Below are positions 49,006 through 59,310 of a stretch of DNA of 64,000 nt, piece by piece. Both the position numbers and the translations under genes were made by a program. Each line of letters starts with the position of its first letter. Within the stretch, counting starts at the first letter, position 1. This stretch comes from Tritrichomonas musculus. Lineage: Eukaryota; Parabasalia; Tritrichomonadida; Tritrichomonadidae. A model generated the notes under the pieces. That model did no database searches. It saw only the letters and a list, made by a program, of their open reading frames with translations, and was not told the DNA's origin. The stretch covers positions 744,001 to 808,000 of the forward strand of contig JAPFFF010000018.1 of assembly GCA_039105265.1 (NCBI GenBank), read 5' to 3'.

Positions 49006-49947
49006 ATGATCTTTTCATATTCTGTTCCAAGCAAAGTTATTTTATTTGGTGAGCATGCTGCTATTTATGGATTTCCATCTGTAGCAACTGCGGTTGATTT
49101 GAGAATGTTCTTGAAATGCAATTTATATGAAAGCAAATCAGAATCTGAGATCAGGATAACATATAATAATGATAAATTTAATTTCAACCCTTTTTCAATA
49201 GCCCCTGAAAATGAAAATTCTACTTTCAAAATGTATCGAAAAGCCTTTAATAATAATTTTCCTCCGAATCATATCTTAAAAATGAAATTTACATTTAATG
49301 GGCCAGATTCATCTGGTCTTGGAAGTTCAGCAGCTTTATGCACTTTGGTTGCTGCCACTGTTCAACATATAATTAATAATGGTAATATTGACATCAAGAA
49401 TTTGATATCGCAAGCAATTGAGCTAGAAAAGTTTTATCACTCCAAGTCTTCTGGAATTGATGTCAATACTGTTATTAAAGGATCCTCAATAATAATTCAA
49501 AATGGTGAAATTTCGAATTTTTCTCTTCCTAAAATACCGTTTTTAATTGTAGATAGTGGAGTTAGACGTCAAGCGAAAGTTGCTCTCGATCATGTTTCGG
49601 ATTTACTTCAAAAAGATAAAGAAAACGCATTATTTAAATTGAAATCGTTAGGGAAGATAGCTGATGATTTTTACCAAAGCAAAGAAAAGTCAGATTTGAA
49701 AGAATTTTTTACAAGCTCACAAAACTTACTAAACTCGCTTGGATTAAGTTGTCCTCAAGTTGATGAAATTATTCAAAAGGCTAAAGAAAATAAATTATAT
49801 GCAAAAATGACAGGTGCAGGAATGGGTGGCGTTGTTCTTGTTACAGGGAATGGATTAAATCAAAAGTTAAATATTTTTGAGCCTTATAAAACATTTATTG
49901 TACATCCAGATTCTGAAGGATTCCGAAAAGAGATTCCATTTGATTAA
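49006..49947 (+). CDS. mevalonate kinase
   Basis: A 313-residue GHMP kinase that phosphorylates mevalonate with ATP in the isoprenoid pathway. Motif 1 is PSKVILFGEHAAIYG (8-22), with the mevalonate-kinase GEH. Motif 2 is GPDSSGLGSSAALC (about 99-112), the ATP loop. The catalytic aspartate is in HSKSSGIDVNT, and motif 3 is KMTGAGMGGVVLV (about 266-278). It is shorter than animal and fungal enzymes (about 390-450) and close to the compact archaeal/bacterial size. The usual A-V-S-T after the catalytic Asp is VNTV. It is consistent with the mevalonate route of trichomonads. It shares a 50-bp upstream region with CK2 beta. Confidence 0.92.
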   Translation: MIFSYSVPSKVILFGEHAAIYGFPSVATAVDLRMFLKCNLYESKSESEIRITYNNDKFNFNPFSIAPENENSTFKMYRKAFNNNFPPNHILKMKFTFNGPDSSGLGSSAALCTLVAATVQHIINNGNIDIKNLISQAIELEKFYHSKSSGIDVNTVIKGSSIIIQNGEISNFSLPKIPFLIVDSGVRRQAKVALDHVSDLLQKDKENALFKLKSLGKIADDFYQSKEKSDLKEFFTSSQNLLNSLGLSCPQVDEIIQKAKENKLYAKMTGAGMGGVVLVTGNGLNQKLNIFEPYKTFIVHPDSEGFRKEIPFD

Positions 49948-50108
49948 ATTATTTTTTGTTTGTTTGTTTGTTTGAATAAATCACGAAAATATTTGATATG
50001 CTGCCAAAATTAATTGATTAAAGTGGTAGAAAAATAAAATTTAAAAAAAATGAAAATTTAATAATCAATTTAAAGAACTAGTATATTTTTAAACTAAAAA
50101 ATGGAATC

Positions 50109-50726
50109 TTACCATCCATAGGTAAGTGGTGTATTTATTTGTTCATTCTCACGACTTTTAGCATTTGAAATATCTTCATCTTTCTTACATATAATTCGAA
50201 TTGCCAAGCAAACGCCTAATAACAAAAAGATAAACAAGGCAAGAAGAGCTATACCACAAATTAATCCATAACGGTGAACATAATCTTTAAATTTCTCTAA
50301 GCAATCTTCTTGATCTTCTAAAACTGTTGCCTTTGGTGGGAAATGGCAATTGAAGGTTTCTTGAATAGTGTCTATTGTGCTATTAGAAAGAGATCCCTTA
50401 TGATAAGCATCGCTGAAATAATCTGGAAGTTTTTGGCGATAAATTAATAATACAACACCTGCAGCTCCAATTCCAAGAGCATAAACAATATAAAGAATAG
50501 AAAGTATTCCTTTCACACAATTGTTTCCGCAGCAAGATGCATAAATACCAAATACAAATAATAGAAAAGAAATACATAAACAAACGATAAGACCAATAAA
50601 TATTGATTCGCTAGCTGTTTTAATTTTTGCATAAACAATTGTAGCAAAGATGAAAAGCGCTAAAGTGAGACCAATTGTTAAAAGGGTGAGAAGAGTAAAG
50701 CAAGTTCCTGATGCACACTTCCCCAT
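50109..50726 (-). CDS. tetraspanin-like four-span membrane protein
   Basis: A 205-residue protein with spans at about 9-33, 41-64, 70-95 and 152-177. The extracellular loop of about 55 residues between the third and fourth spans has two cysteines (ETFNCHFPP, QEDCLEKF) but not the CCG hallmark. CCGNNC occurs instead just after the second span. The C-terminal tail ends in LTYGW, a possible sorting signal. Trichomonads have a tetraspanin (TSP) family of this build on the plasma membrane and in exosomes, linked to aggregation and adherence. The starting Met is followed by GKCAS, a possible acylation site. A TTCATCACAATT initiator-like stretch lies 30 bp upstream. Confidence 0.65.
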   Translation of the reverse strand: MGKCASGTCFTLLTLLTIGLTLALFIFATIVYAKIKTASESIFIGLIVCLCISFLLFVFGIYASCCGNNCVKGILSILYIVYALGIGAAGVVLLIYRQKLPDYFSDAYHKGSLSNSTIDTIQETFNCHFPPKATVLEDQEDCLEKFKDYVHRYGLICGIALLALFIFLLLGVCLAIRIICKKDEDISNAKSRENEQINTPLTYGW

Positions 50727-50788
50727 TTTTTGATAGATAAAATTTGAATAAATTGTGATGAAAACGATTATGTTTAAAAAGTGAGAGT

Positions 50789-50888
50789 AGATGAAACTCT
50801 CTCAAAACATGATCGTTTTTTTAATTAAATATGATATAAAAAAATTAGAATTCTTAATATTTTATAGGTTAAAATGAATTAAAGGGGT
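50789..50888. repeat. inverted duplicate arm 1 (continues at 53212-53301)
   Basis: This stretch, together with 53212-53301 on the other side of the pogo-like transposon, is the reverse complement of 60919-61108 with few differences (GATGAAACTCTCTCAAAACA, TTATAGGTTAAAATGAATTA and GCAATTTATATTTGTTGAAA are shared). It provides the unoccupied target of the transposon. Confidence 0.85.
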
Positions 50889-51257
50889 ATAGTAGCGTCA
50901 AATTGGAACAAGAACGTCAAATTGGAAAAAGAACACTTCACTTTTTTCAAAAAATAAAATTTTATATTTGAATTAAAAATAATCGTTTTCACATCTTTTT
51001 TATAATTTTTCTCTTCAAATACTTGAGATGCGCAAATAATATTTGGAAATATATAACAAGCAATAATTAAAGTATTGGAAAACATCAAAAAATCTTTTTT
51101 ATGCAAAAACATCAGATAATTATCTGATCTTGAAAAAAAGATATTTTATTATATTAACATAAAAAATTTAATTTATATATAATGTTAAATATATTTCATA
51201 TAACAAAAAAGTTAATAATAATAATGTTTAAAAAAAAATGATTTTATTAAAATTTTT

Positions 51258-52580
51258 TTAATCATTTTGATTCAATGCTTCAGCACGTAAAAGTGCTTTA
51301 AATTCATCAGTAAATAAATATTTTATTTCACCATCATCATCAAATTCTAAATGGAAGCCTGTAGCTTCCCATCCAGAACGAATAAGTTCTTCAGTCATTG
51401 TAGTGTCATATGCGTTTTTGATACGTATAAGTTTTCTTGTTAATTGCGAATCATACTTTTTGTTTCCAGACAAAGATGCATATCGCTTTTTTAATGGACT
51501 AAACACAGTAGCATCGAGCATTTGTGATATATGGCTCGAGTGTGGTGGAAGCGGGATTGTGGTTAAATTTCCAATATTTTCAAATGACTTTTCAATATTT
51601 TCATGAAAGTGAGCCTTCAAACCGTCGCTGATGAGTACACATCTTAAATCTTTTCCATAGATTGATCTAACAATGTTTACGTATGGATGAAGAATATTCT
51701 CAAACCAGTATACCATTGATTTGATATTCATATACCCTTTTGGAGTAGTGAAATAACGTCCCCATCTCCAGAAAAAAGTATCATCAAGATCAGGATCTGT
51801 TCTCTTTCTAGTGGAAAGACAAAGAGGAGGGAGGGAATTGCATCCTGCAGTGATAGCAACTACAAGAGATACATGGTGCTGGTCCATTTGCTCCCTCCAA
51901 TACGGTTTTATATGGCACTTTTTTGAAACATAAACCGTTTTGGATTTACCTTTATTTGGCCTTCGGCCAAAACCTGTTTCATCAAAATTGATGAGCAAAA
52001 TGGGATGAGGCGGATCTTACATCATTTCTTCAATGGCATGTATGTAACGGTTAACATCATCAATGGATAGCATTGCTCTCTTATCGTCTAAGCAATTTGC
52101 TTTCACTTTTTCTATGGAATCAATGTATCGAATTTTAAACTCAAAAAACCACGCAGGAGTAAAGCATCTAATGATTCCAGTGCGAGCTTGATAGATGGCT
52201 TCTGCAATTTCACGGATGTCTTTGCTAGAAAGACAGTCATGTTGCTTTTGCTGAGATTCAATTTTATGAATTATGATTTGTTCTTCTTCTTTGCTTAGAA
52301 GCTGTTGTGAAGTTAAAATGCTTGTTGATGGACCTAAATCTGTATCATTTTTAGTAACATGATAATATCTATCATTTGAGATAGATAATAACTTGATTGT
52401 TTTCCTAACTGTGATGTTTGGATATATTTCTTGGAGAAAATCAATTTGATCTTTTAATGAAGACGCAGAACGGAATTCAAATTTCAAAAGATTTTTATGA
52501 ATAGCTTGTCCCTCGGTCTTCCCAAAAATATCGATGCATTTTCCGATTCCGATTGATGGAACGAGAACAGGATTGTTCAT
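51258..52580 (-). pseudogene. pogo/Tigger-type transposase with one in-frame stop
   Basis: A single frame of 440 codons from ATG 52580 to the stop at 51258, broken only by TAA at 52017-52019. The N-terminal half has a helix-turn-helix (SSLKDQIDFLQEIYPNITVR) and a CENP-B-like second DNA-binding part (LSKEEEQIIIHKI ... TPAWFFEFKIRYI). The C-terminal half is a DDE_1-type catalytic core: first Asp in INFDETGFGRRP, second in LISDGLKAHF, third in HISQMLDATVF, with 36 residues between the second and third (DD36D). PPHSSHISQMLD is the family's L-P-P-x-x-x-x-x-x-Q-P-L-D. Apart from the stop the protein looks complete, so the gene died recently or needs read-through. Confidence 0.88.
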
Positions 52581-52967
52581 CTTTTTATAAAAATGAAATT
52601 TCTAAACGTACATAAATTATAAACGCTTAAAAATTCGCTCAATTTTAATTTTAACGTAAAACAATAGATAAAATATATATTATTTAATTATTTATATTTT
52701 AAATTAATAAAAAAAATTGCATAAAAGTGCTTTTTCAAGATCAGATAATTATCTGATGTTTTTGCATAAAAAAGATTTTTTGATGTTTTCCAATACTTTA
52801 ATTATTGCTTGTTATATATTTCCAAATATTATTTGCGCATCTCAAGTATTTGAAGAGAAAAATTATAAAAAAAGATGTGAAAACGGTTATTTTTAATTCA
52901 AATATAAAATTTTATTTTTTGAAAAAAGTGAAGTGTTCTTTTTCCAATTTGACGTTCTTGTTCCAAT

Positions 52968-53203
52968 TTAAGGTACAAATCTAGTACGTTATAGATTGAG
53001 AGAAAGCACGTTATATATTTGAGACCCCTTGCCCTATTGAAAAAGTTTTATTTTGAATGCGTGTCAGATTTGAAATTCTGAACTTTATTTTTTTTTTATA
53101 AAATTTTTATGATAAAAATATTTTTTTATATAACATGTCCTTTAGTTTTAATAAAGTGTCAAAAAATTTTGCGGTTTCTAAACGTACTAGATTTGTACCT
53201 TAA
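52968..53203. mobile_element. TTAA-flanked MITE O inside the pogo element's right end
   Basis: Ends GGTACAAATCTAGTACGTT and AACGTACTAGATTTGTACC with TTAA on each side (52968-52971, 53200-53203). 236 bp. Removing it restores the pogo element's right inverted repeat to match the left one, so it came later. Confidence 0.9.
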
Positions 53204-53213
53204 CGCTACTATA

Positions 53214-53804
53214 TTTGTCAATGCAATTTATATTTGTTGAAAATGTAGTATATAAATATTTCCAATAATATTAAAATTGGAATGAAATTACAATATGAAT
53301 ACCCTGTTTTACAATCAAGGTTCTCAATTTTCAGGGGATGATTTCTGAGTTATTGAAATTTTTTGATAAAAAACTTTCAAATAAAAACTGTCATTAAAGA
53401 ATATTTTTGAAAAAAAAAAGACTATTTGTTTTTTTATAATTTTTGGTTATTAAATATTAAAATCCAAAATATATGAAAAATCCAAAAAATTTATAAAAGA
53501 AAAGACATGTGCTTCCGTTATTAAATATTGAAATCCAAAATATAATCTTTAAAGAAAAGACTTATTTAGAGTATATTTTTTAAAGATTATACTCCCATTT
53601 TCGTCGCTTATTTTTAAAAACATCAGATGCACTCACCTCTTTTACTCCAAAACAGCATTTGATGCATAAGCATCAGATGCTCTCGCCTCTTTTTTTTTTT
53701 TAATGCTTCTATTCAATGCTTCTTTTGGCCTAATGTTTAAAAGCCAATTATGAATTGAAAAAGTTTGTAGTGGCCATCCAAATTTTAAAAATTGGAAATA
53801 TAAT
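53214..53804. other. spacer with short direct repeats
   Basis: The first 90 bp belong to the inverted duplicate arm 1. Further on, CATCAGATGCWCTCRCCTCTTTT occurs near 53620 and 53668 and AATCCAAAATATA near 53460 and 53530. No gene. Confidence 0.45.
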
Positions 53805-54741
53805 ATGCAATTTATTTTTACTATAAACCCAGGATTTAATTCTACTGATTTGTCGTTGGATGAATATAACGTTATAAACTATATCAGACATTTAAGGAAA
53901 AATGATCAAGTATCTTTTAGAGATATACACCAAACAATTGTTAACCTTATTCCAAGGCTAGCAATACGAAGTCATGATGAGATAAAAGATATGTTCAAAA
54001 GATTTCAGAAAGATTTTTTTTTGCCTATTGAAAAGTTGATTGAATTTCAAATTACAAGCAGATTCCAAAAAGATTTACAACATCTTGCAGAAAATCCTTT
54101 GCAATTTCTATGGAACTATACGCTGCCTTTTTTCCAAAATAGAAGAAATAAAGAGTGGACACCAATCGAAGATGACCTTTTGAGAGCCTAATTGTACATT
54201 ATTATCTCTATGCTTTCCAGGCCGATCAGGACAGGCGATATATCATCACCTTCAGAAACTTCGGAGTCAAGAAGAAATAGAAGCAGAGTTCAATTCACGT
54301 AACCTTCCATTTGATCCGAATATTAGAAGGTATTTCCTTAAAGAAAGTGAAAAAGCATTAGCTAAAGAAATTGTCAAAATTTCAAAAAAAGGTATTCAAA
54401 TAGATAAACAATTGATTCGGCATACAGCAATGAAACACTATCAGACATCTTGGATAGTAGCAGAGAGAGCTACCTATCAGTATTTTCATGAGAATAACAT
54501 ACAAATTTATGAAGATAATCTAAATGAAACATACACTCAAGAGTTTATTGCCTTTTCCAAGAGTATTCAAAACAGGTTTGATCAAGATATCTCACAGAAT
54601 GACGGAGAAATTGCATTCCAAATAATTGATGAGTTCAATCTTCCAAAACCTAAGTTTTCTAATACTTGGATATCTTCCTTTTTAAAACGAAACAAATTAT
54701 TTTGGCGGCAGGCTCATTTGTTTTTTTTTATTATTATATAA
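53805..54741 (+). pseudogene. broken gene with Myb and CENP-B-type DNA-binding domains
   Basis: The first frame (53805-54191) starts with ATG and is helical up to RRNKEWTPIEDDLLRA, the first helix of a Myb/SANT domain. A second frame, open from 54184, has CFPGRSGQAIYHHLQKL, the third Myb helix (family: F-P-G-R-T-x-x-Q-x-x-x-R-x), then LAKEIVKISKKGIQIDKQLI and KFSNTWISSFLKRN, the pattern of a CENP-B/Tc5-type DNA-binding domain. So one frame change cuts the Myb domain, and no catalytic part follows. It resembles the DNA-binding half of a pogo-like transposase, or a host factor derived from one. The stretch 54716-54791 repeats a 28-bp phrase around its end. Confidence 0.5.
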
Positions 54742-55024
54742 ATATTTTTCTATTGTTCATTTCATTTGTTTTTTTATTATTATATAAATGGCTATTTGCA
54801 TGACCATAAAAGAGCGTATGAATATCCTCTATAAAATAGTATCTTACCTCTATGATTATAGAGGTGAGACTAATGAGGGTGTAAGTGATATTTTAATTAA
54901 TAAGATAAAAGAGCTGCTGAGTATTTCGAACCTGAAATTCTTAGTGTGATTATGAAAGATGGTGATTTGGAATTTATCGACCAAATAGAACACTTTGCCT
55001 TTGAGTTCTTAGAGTACCAAATAT

Positions 55025-55360
55025 CTAATCTGCCCTCGCATTTATAATTTTGGGCATATCCCTGTTATAGTTACTATCAGTTGGGGTTACCCATCTTAAG
55101 TTGCTTAGATGGTAGTCAGCCCTATTCCTATTGATATGGTCTACCTCTGTTTTATGTCGTGGGTCATCATTAGGTATGAACTGTCTTGCTATAAGTACAT
55201 GTTTCAAGTAGTAGTCGCCATTTAGACTAACTCGTATATACCCCTTAATATGTTTTGCATCTTTGCATATAAAATGATTACTCTTACGTCTTATAGTATA
55301 GGGGTACCTATTCAGTATCTCATAGTCGTTAGTAAAGCCTTTGAGTGGCACAAATGACAT
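55025..55360 (-). CDS. HNH homing-type endonuclease (looks whole)
   Basis: An 111-residue protein. The N-terminal half has the strands often found before phage and large-virus HNH nucleases (DYEILNRYPYTIRRKSNHFI, IRVSLNGDYYLKHVLIARQF). The HNH core reads TEVDHINRNRADYHLSNLRWVT, with the DH, N and N-L-R-W positions in place. Such nucleases cut DNA at specific sites and spread as selfish genes in phages and large DNA viruses. It has no host-like promoter that I can see, and its codon use is less AT-biased than that of the neighbouring host genes, which points to transfer. Confidence 0.7.
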   Translation of the reverse strand: MSFVPLKGFTNDYEILNRYPYTIRRKSNHFICKDAKHIKGYIRVSLNGDYYLKHVLIARQFIPNDDPRHKTEVDHINRNRADYHLSNLRWVTPTDSNYNRDMPKIINARAD

Positions 55361-55399
55361 TTACATATATGAAGAAATAGGTACGAGATTCTCGGGGCA

Positions 55400-55464
55400 G
55401 GTACCTGTGCCGTTTCATAGATGGGCGGTAGTGGGGTGGGGTACCTGTGCCGTTTCATAGATGG
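55400..55464. repeat. 25-bp direct repeat pair, GC-rich
   Basis: GGTACCTGTGCCGTTTCATA plus GATGG occurs at 55400-55424 and 55440-55464 between the HNH gene and the helicase remains. The sequence between and after is G-rich (GGCGGTAGTGGGGTG). It is unlike the host background and may be a regulatory or terminal sequence of the fossil element. Confidence 0.7.
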
Positions 55465-56953
55465 TGAGCATTGAGGTGGGTGGGTGAGATAACAAGAAAA
55501 GAAGAAGAAGAAATTTTTTTTTTATTTTTTATTTTTATTTTTTTTTTTTTTTTTATAACTAGTTCGTGTTGACGGGTGGGCTGCAGGCCCAGCGGAAACC
55601 GACTAGTATATACTACTCCAATGACATTGAACAACGTGTTATACGATCACGTACATGAAGAAGAGGGGTGCAAAAGCATGCCTGTAAATGACTTTGGTGG
55701 TGATGATGATGATCCATTGAAAGAGCAACCAACTGTGAATGATATTACGACTCATGAAGCACAAGATCCATCATATATAATATGGCAGATATTTAATGAG
55801 ATTCCTGAAAGATTCATCTCAATAGTGTGTGAATGTTACGTTGATAAGAATGGCAAACCATTAGATGATGAAACAACGACTAAACATCTAACTGATGAGA
55901 GTAGTAATTTTCTCGGTTGTGCGGACTTTGATGATTCTCCTTGTTATTACATAGACCATAAAAAGCATGATATGCGAAAGATATCTAAGCAAATTATGTC
56001 CAAGAAGTTCATCTGTGAAGTTCCATTCGGTTCTGGTAAATCGACTGCCATTTGTAGATGAATATCATCATATAAAACAGAGAAGTTTATGAATATAGTT
56101 CCAACAGTGAATATCGCTGAAGAGTTCTGTACCAAACAGAATGATATGGATATTAACTCCATTCGATTATGTGTTAGCGCTAAGGCATTTAAAGAGTGCT
56201 TCTAAATGTTTAGGTGACTTAATAGAAGAATGCTATATGAGAGAGCAATGACTTGATTCCTTCATAGTGATTGATAAAGCACACTTGCTACTACAACATA
56301 TAAGCTTAATTGAGATAACCAAAGAGTTCGATAAAGTAGCATTAATAAGTGCTACTGTTGATGATATTAAACACTCCGCTTGCTTTAGAGATTATTATAT
56401 CGTTAATCCATGTATTAATGAGAGATATAAATGAAGCATCTATGCTAATAAGTTGATATCCAATGTTGATGAACAACAAAGTGGTTTTTTTAACTTAATC
56501 AATTGAAAGAGAATGAATTACGATAAGGTATTAGTTAAGATAGAAGACAAGAATAAGTGTAAGATATTGAAAGAGCTCTTGAAAGATAGAAACAAGGCTG
56601 TACTATATACAAACGATACCAAAGAGGCTAAGTTGAATGAAGATGGTTTGTTTGAAAAAGATGTTGGTGTTATTCTATCTACTTCATCTATCCAGAATGG
56701 ACAATTTATAAAGAGAAAATTCTAACTGTATTCGTCCAAACATCGATATATGTTCGATATATTCTGATGTATATGCTCGATATGAGAAGCATATAAAGAA
56801 GAGAATATACATATATTTTTATTTGTTCTCCCTTGAAAGATTGTTCTCTTTAGTTTAACCGTTGATGGAAGAAATTATTATTTTGAATATGTACTTATAG
56901 ATGGCCGTGAAACCGAACTATTCAAATCATTTGAGTCGCAACATCATTGCATT

Positions 56954-57256
56954 TTGATTATTTTGCATATTCATTGGCACCAGTTTTATTTCCATCATTG
57001 GAAAACGATCAATAAAACGATAAATGTATATTTCTCAATTGATCAATCCAACATTAATTCAAATATTGAAGAAGAAGAAGAAGAATTGAATGAAACATAT
57101 ACTGAAGAAGAAGAAGAGGAGGAAGCAAAATACTTATTTGTACAATTTGATAATGAAAAAGATGAATCAATTCCACTCGAATTGAAATATTTAGTTATAC
57201 AATCTGATAATGATAAAGGTCAAATTCAGGAAGCCTTTAGGCCAAAAGCTGAATGA
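56954..57256 (+). other. acidic open frame of uncertain status
   Basis: A 100-codon frame whose second half has Glu runs (NIEEEEEELNETYTEEEEEE) and a duplicated phrase (KYLFVQFDNEKDESIPLEL, KYLVIQSDNDKGQIQ). The internal duplication suggests former coding sequence, possibly connected with the fossil element upstream. The first 30 residues look random. No family is recognised. Confidence 0.25.
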
Positions 57257-57763
57257 AACATACATTGAATGGAAACCTAGTCAAATTCTCTTACCAAAAA
57301 AAGGTAAAAAAGAATTGAAAGGAAAATGTGTGATATTTCAAAATATTTAAACAATACATCTGAAATTTGTTCGTCTGTTAGATTGGATAGCCAATCAACA
57401 TATTTTGTTTTGAGTAACCTTCAACCTGAGCCAATCAACATTTGACTTTTATCATTGTAAATGTGAGTCATGAACTTTTGATTACTCATCTACTTTGGGC
57501 CGAGAAAATGAAGTAAAACTTTTTCAATAGTTTAGATTATAAAAAAATTTTAGCATCTTTTTATATTTTTACATAATTTTTACCGAGACTATTGAAAAAG
57601 TTTTACTTCATTTTCTCTGCCCATACTACAACTTTCCTCAAAACATTCGTTTTGTTGAAAGCAAATTACATTTGTGATTTATTTGCCATTGAAAATATTC
57701 TAAAAGTTGGTCTGATAAGTATAAGTATTTATTTAATATAACAAAATATAAAATTATAATATA
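57257..57763. other. spacer with a snap-back palindrome
   Basis: No gene except the edge of the neighbours; it holds the palindrome at 57497-57623. Confidence 0.45.
57497..57623. repeat. 35-bp inverted repeat, snap-back element
   Basis: GGGCCGAGAAAATGAAGTAA then AACTTTTTCAATAGT (57497-57531) pairs with 57588-57622 (with two or three mismatches) around a 56-bp AT-rich loop. It is likely a tiny MITE; related wording (CTATTGAAAAAGTTTTA) occurs near 53035. Confidence 0.7.
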
Positions 57764-59056
57764 TTACAATCTTTCTCTTCGTGATTTCGATCTGAGTGTA
57801 TGGGATAATTTAACATGAAAATAATTTATGACCGATGCAATAATAAATGCAAAAACAAATGAAATAACAAATCTTATAAATATATTTTTCATCATCAAAT
57901 TCATTCTTTTTCTATCTAATTTGTAATCATTTGACATATTAACATTACTCTGTTTAACCACTTTGGTCCTATTTGGAGCATAACCAACTTCATTTTTGAA
58001 AAAATTTTTGGGAACTAAAAAATCAACATCAAATTTGCAATCAATAACGGTCGTATAGGTATTTTTATGGATTGATTTAGAACGGTGATCAGAAAAAAGA
58101 CAATTATATACTGTTAATGATAGAGTGTCTCGAATAGATATCGTATATGAACCAGAGTTGCTGCAATTTAGAAATTGAGAATCGATAATTTGATTGTTTT
58201 TTTTCCCATTCGAAATGAAAATTGCGGATGCAGTATAACCTAAATTTGAATGATGCTCAATTTCATTAAAAGTGGATTTTTTTATCGAAATTTTTTGAGC
58301 TTCTTTTAAAATTATACCTCCATAATGAACTTTCGCTTTACATTTTTCAAAAAGTGTAAAATCCATATAAAAAAAAGAACCAATATTCTCAAAAACTCCA
58401 ATACAATCTGTAGATTCAGAATTTGATATGTTACATGAATGAACAATTAAGTCACCAAGACATTTCCGATAAAATAAAGATGAGTATTTTGCTGCGTTCT
58501 TTAAAAAAATTGAGTTTCTAATAATCGTTTCATGTAAAGAAAATGAATCGATATAAAGACATCCCCCTGTGCTGCCAGTATTATGCTGAAAAGTTGTATA
58601 TACTAATGATAACGATGAATTTATACAAATACAACTTCCATTTTGGCCTTTAATTTCACAAAATATAGTATTGTCGATAATAAGTGGGACATAAGATGTT
58701 ATAGCAGATTTGTTTTCATTTTTTAAATTTATTTTAATAAACTGGCAATTAGAGATTGAAATCTGTTTATTACCTTCAAAAGACAATTGATGCCGATATA
58801 TTTTGTTCTCAAAAGTAACATCGGATTCAAAAATCAAAGCTGAATTAGTTATTTTAGTAAACTGACACGATTTTATCAAGAAATAGTTATGAAAATTTTG
58901 AGTTTGAATAATTGGTGAAAATAATTTTCTAAAAATGGAGTTTTGGAGTGAAAAAAAAGGCATATAATTCATACAAGGAGAAGAAAAAATCGGTGAAATC
59001 GATTTTTTTGAATGAACTGCTAATGATAAACAAGTTATATTGAGAAATATATTCAT
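57764..59056 (-). CDS. surface beta-helix protein with one membrane anchor
   Basis: A 430-residue type I membrane protein. The real start is the ATG at 59056 (MNIFLNITCLSLAV), the beginning of a signal peptide; the longer frame begins with TTG. Residues about 45-355 are a right-handed parallel beta-helix of short imperfect turns of the type F-x-N-C/S-x-F (IKSCQFTKITNSALIF, ISISNCQFIKINL, IDNTIFCEIKGQNGSCI, IIDSQFLNCSNSGSYTISI). A membrane span at about 393-413 (FIRFVISFVFAFIIASVI) is followed by a short, very basic tail ending SRRERL. This is the trichomonad Pmp-like/pectate-lyase-fold surface family, thought to act in host or bacterial contact. It stands alone, with transposons on both sides. 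Confidence 0.75.
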   Translation of the reverse strand: MNIFLNITCLSLAVHSKKSISPIFSSPCMNYMPFFSLQNSIFRKLFSPIIQTQNFHNYFLIKSCQFTKITNSALIFESDVTFENKIYRHQLSFEGNKQISISNCQFIKINLKNENKSAITSYVPLIIDNTIFCEIKGQNGSCICINSSLSLVYTTFQHNTGSTGGCLYIDSFSLHETIIRNSIFLKNAAKYSSLFYRKCLGDLIVHSCNISNSESTDCIGVFENIGSFFYMDFTLFEKCKAKVHYGGIILKEAQKISIKKSTFNEIEHHSNLGYTASAIFISNGKKNNQIIDSQFLNCSNSGSYTISIRDTLSLTVYNCLFSDHRSKSIHKNTYTTVIDCKFDVDFLVPKNFFKNEVGYAPNRTKVVKQSNVNMSNDYKLDRKRMNLMMKNIFIRFVISFVFAFIIASVINYFHVKLSHTLRSKSRRERL

Positions 59057-59310
59057 CAATATCAATCCATTAAAATGAACAAATATGACTACAAAAAGTT
59101 CAAAATTAATTTTGGAATAATTGAATAGTTTATTTTTCTCATTTCAAAAAATTCAATATGATAACGGAAAGGCTAACCATATTTTTGTGAAAATTAACAT
59201 GATTTATTACGTTAAAGGAAAAATCCATTATAATAACAGAAAGTGCAATCATTATATATATAGAATATACATCAAAAAAAAAAAAAAAAAAAAAAAAAAA
59301 AACATTTAGA

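Larger units (their letters stand above)
50889..53211 (-). mobile_element. pogo-like Tc1/mariner transposon (2.3 kb)
   Basis: The ends are TAGTAGCGTCAAATTGGAAC and its mirror (TAGTAGCGT then TAAATTGGAAC), inserted at TA (50887-50888 and 53212-53213). The inverted repeats are about 240 bp long (50889-51130 and 52727-53211, the right one interrupted by a TTAA-flanked MITE). The inner parts share GATCAGATAATTATCTGATG, itself palindromic. The element carries one transposase gene on the minus strand. The empty-site copy at 60919-61108 confirms both boundaries and the TA duplication. Its ends are well kept, so the insertion is comparatively recent. Confidence 0.92.
54788..56725. mobile_element. fossil of a virus-like element (HNH nuclease and helicase pieces)
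   Basis: The base composition here is less AT-rich than the surroundings and the codon use differs. Parts seen: a small broken gene of unknown kind (about 54788-55046), an HNH endonuclease gene that looks whole on the minus strand (55025-55360), and remains of a helicase on the plus strand (about 55576-56725) with a GSGKS P-loop near 56030 and a DEAH-like IDKAH near 56270. The helicase remains recall the origin-binding-protein-like superfamily 2 helicases of large DNA viruses and of related elements in protists. The element is broken, with roughly five or more breaks. No capsid, polymerase or integrase gene was seen, so the family (giant-virus-like or Polinton-like) cannot be set. Age: old enough for several breaks, young enough to keep its composition. 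Confidence 0.4.

Noticed and set aside
50879-51112. 77-codon frame with a hydrophobic start
   Set aside because: It coincides with the left inverted repeat of the pogo element and has a mirrored counterpart in the right one, so it is terminal repeat and not a gene.
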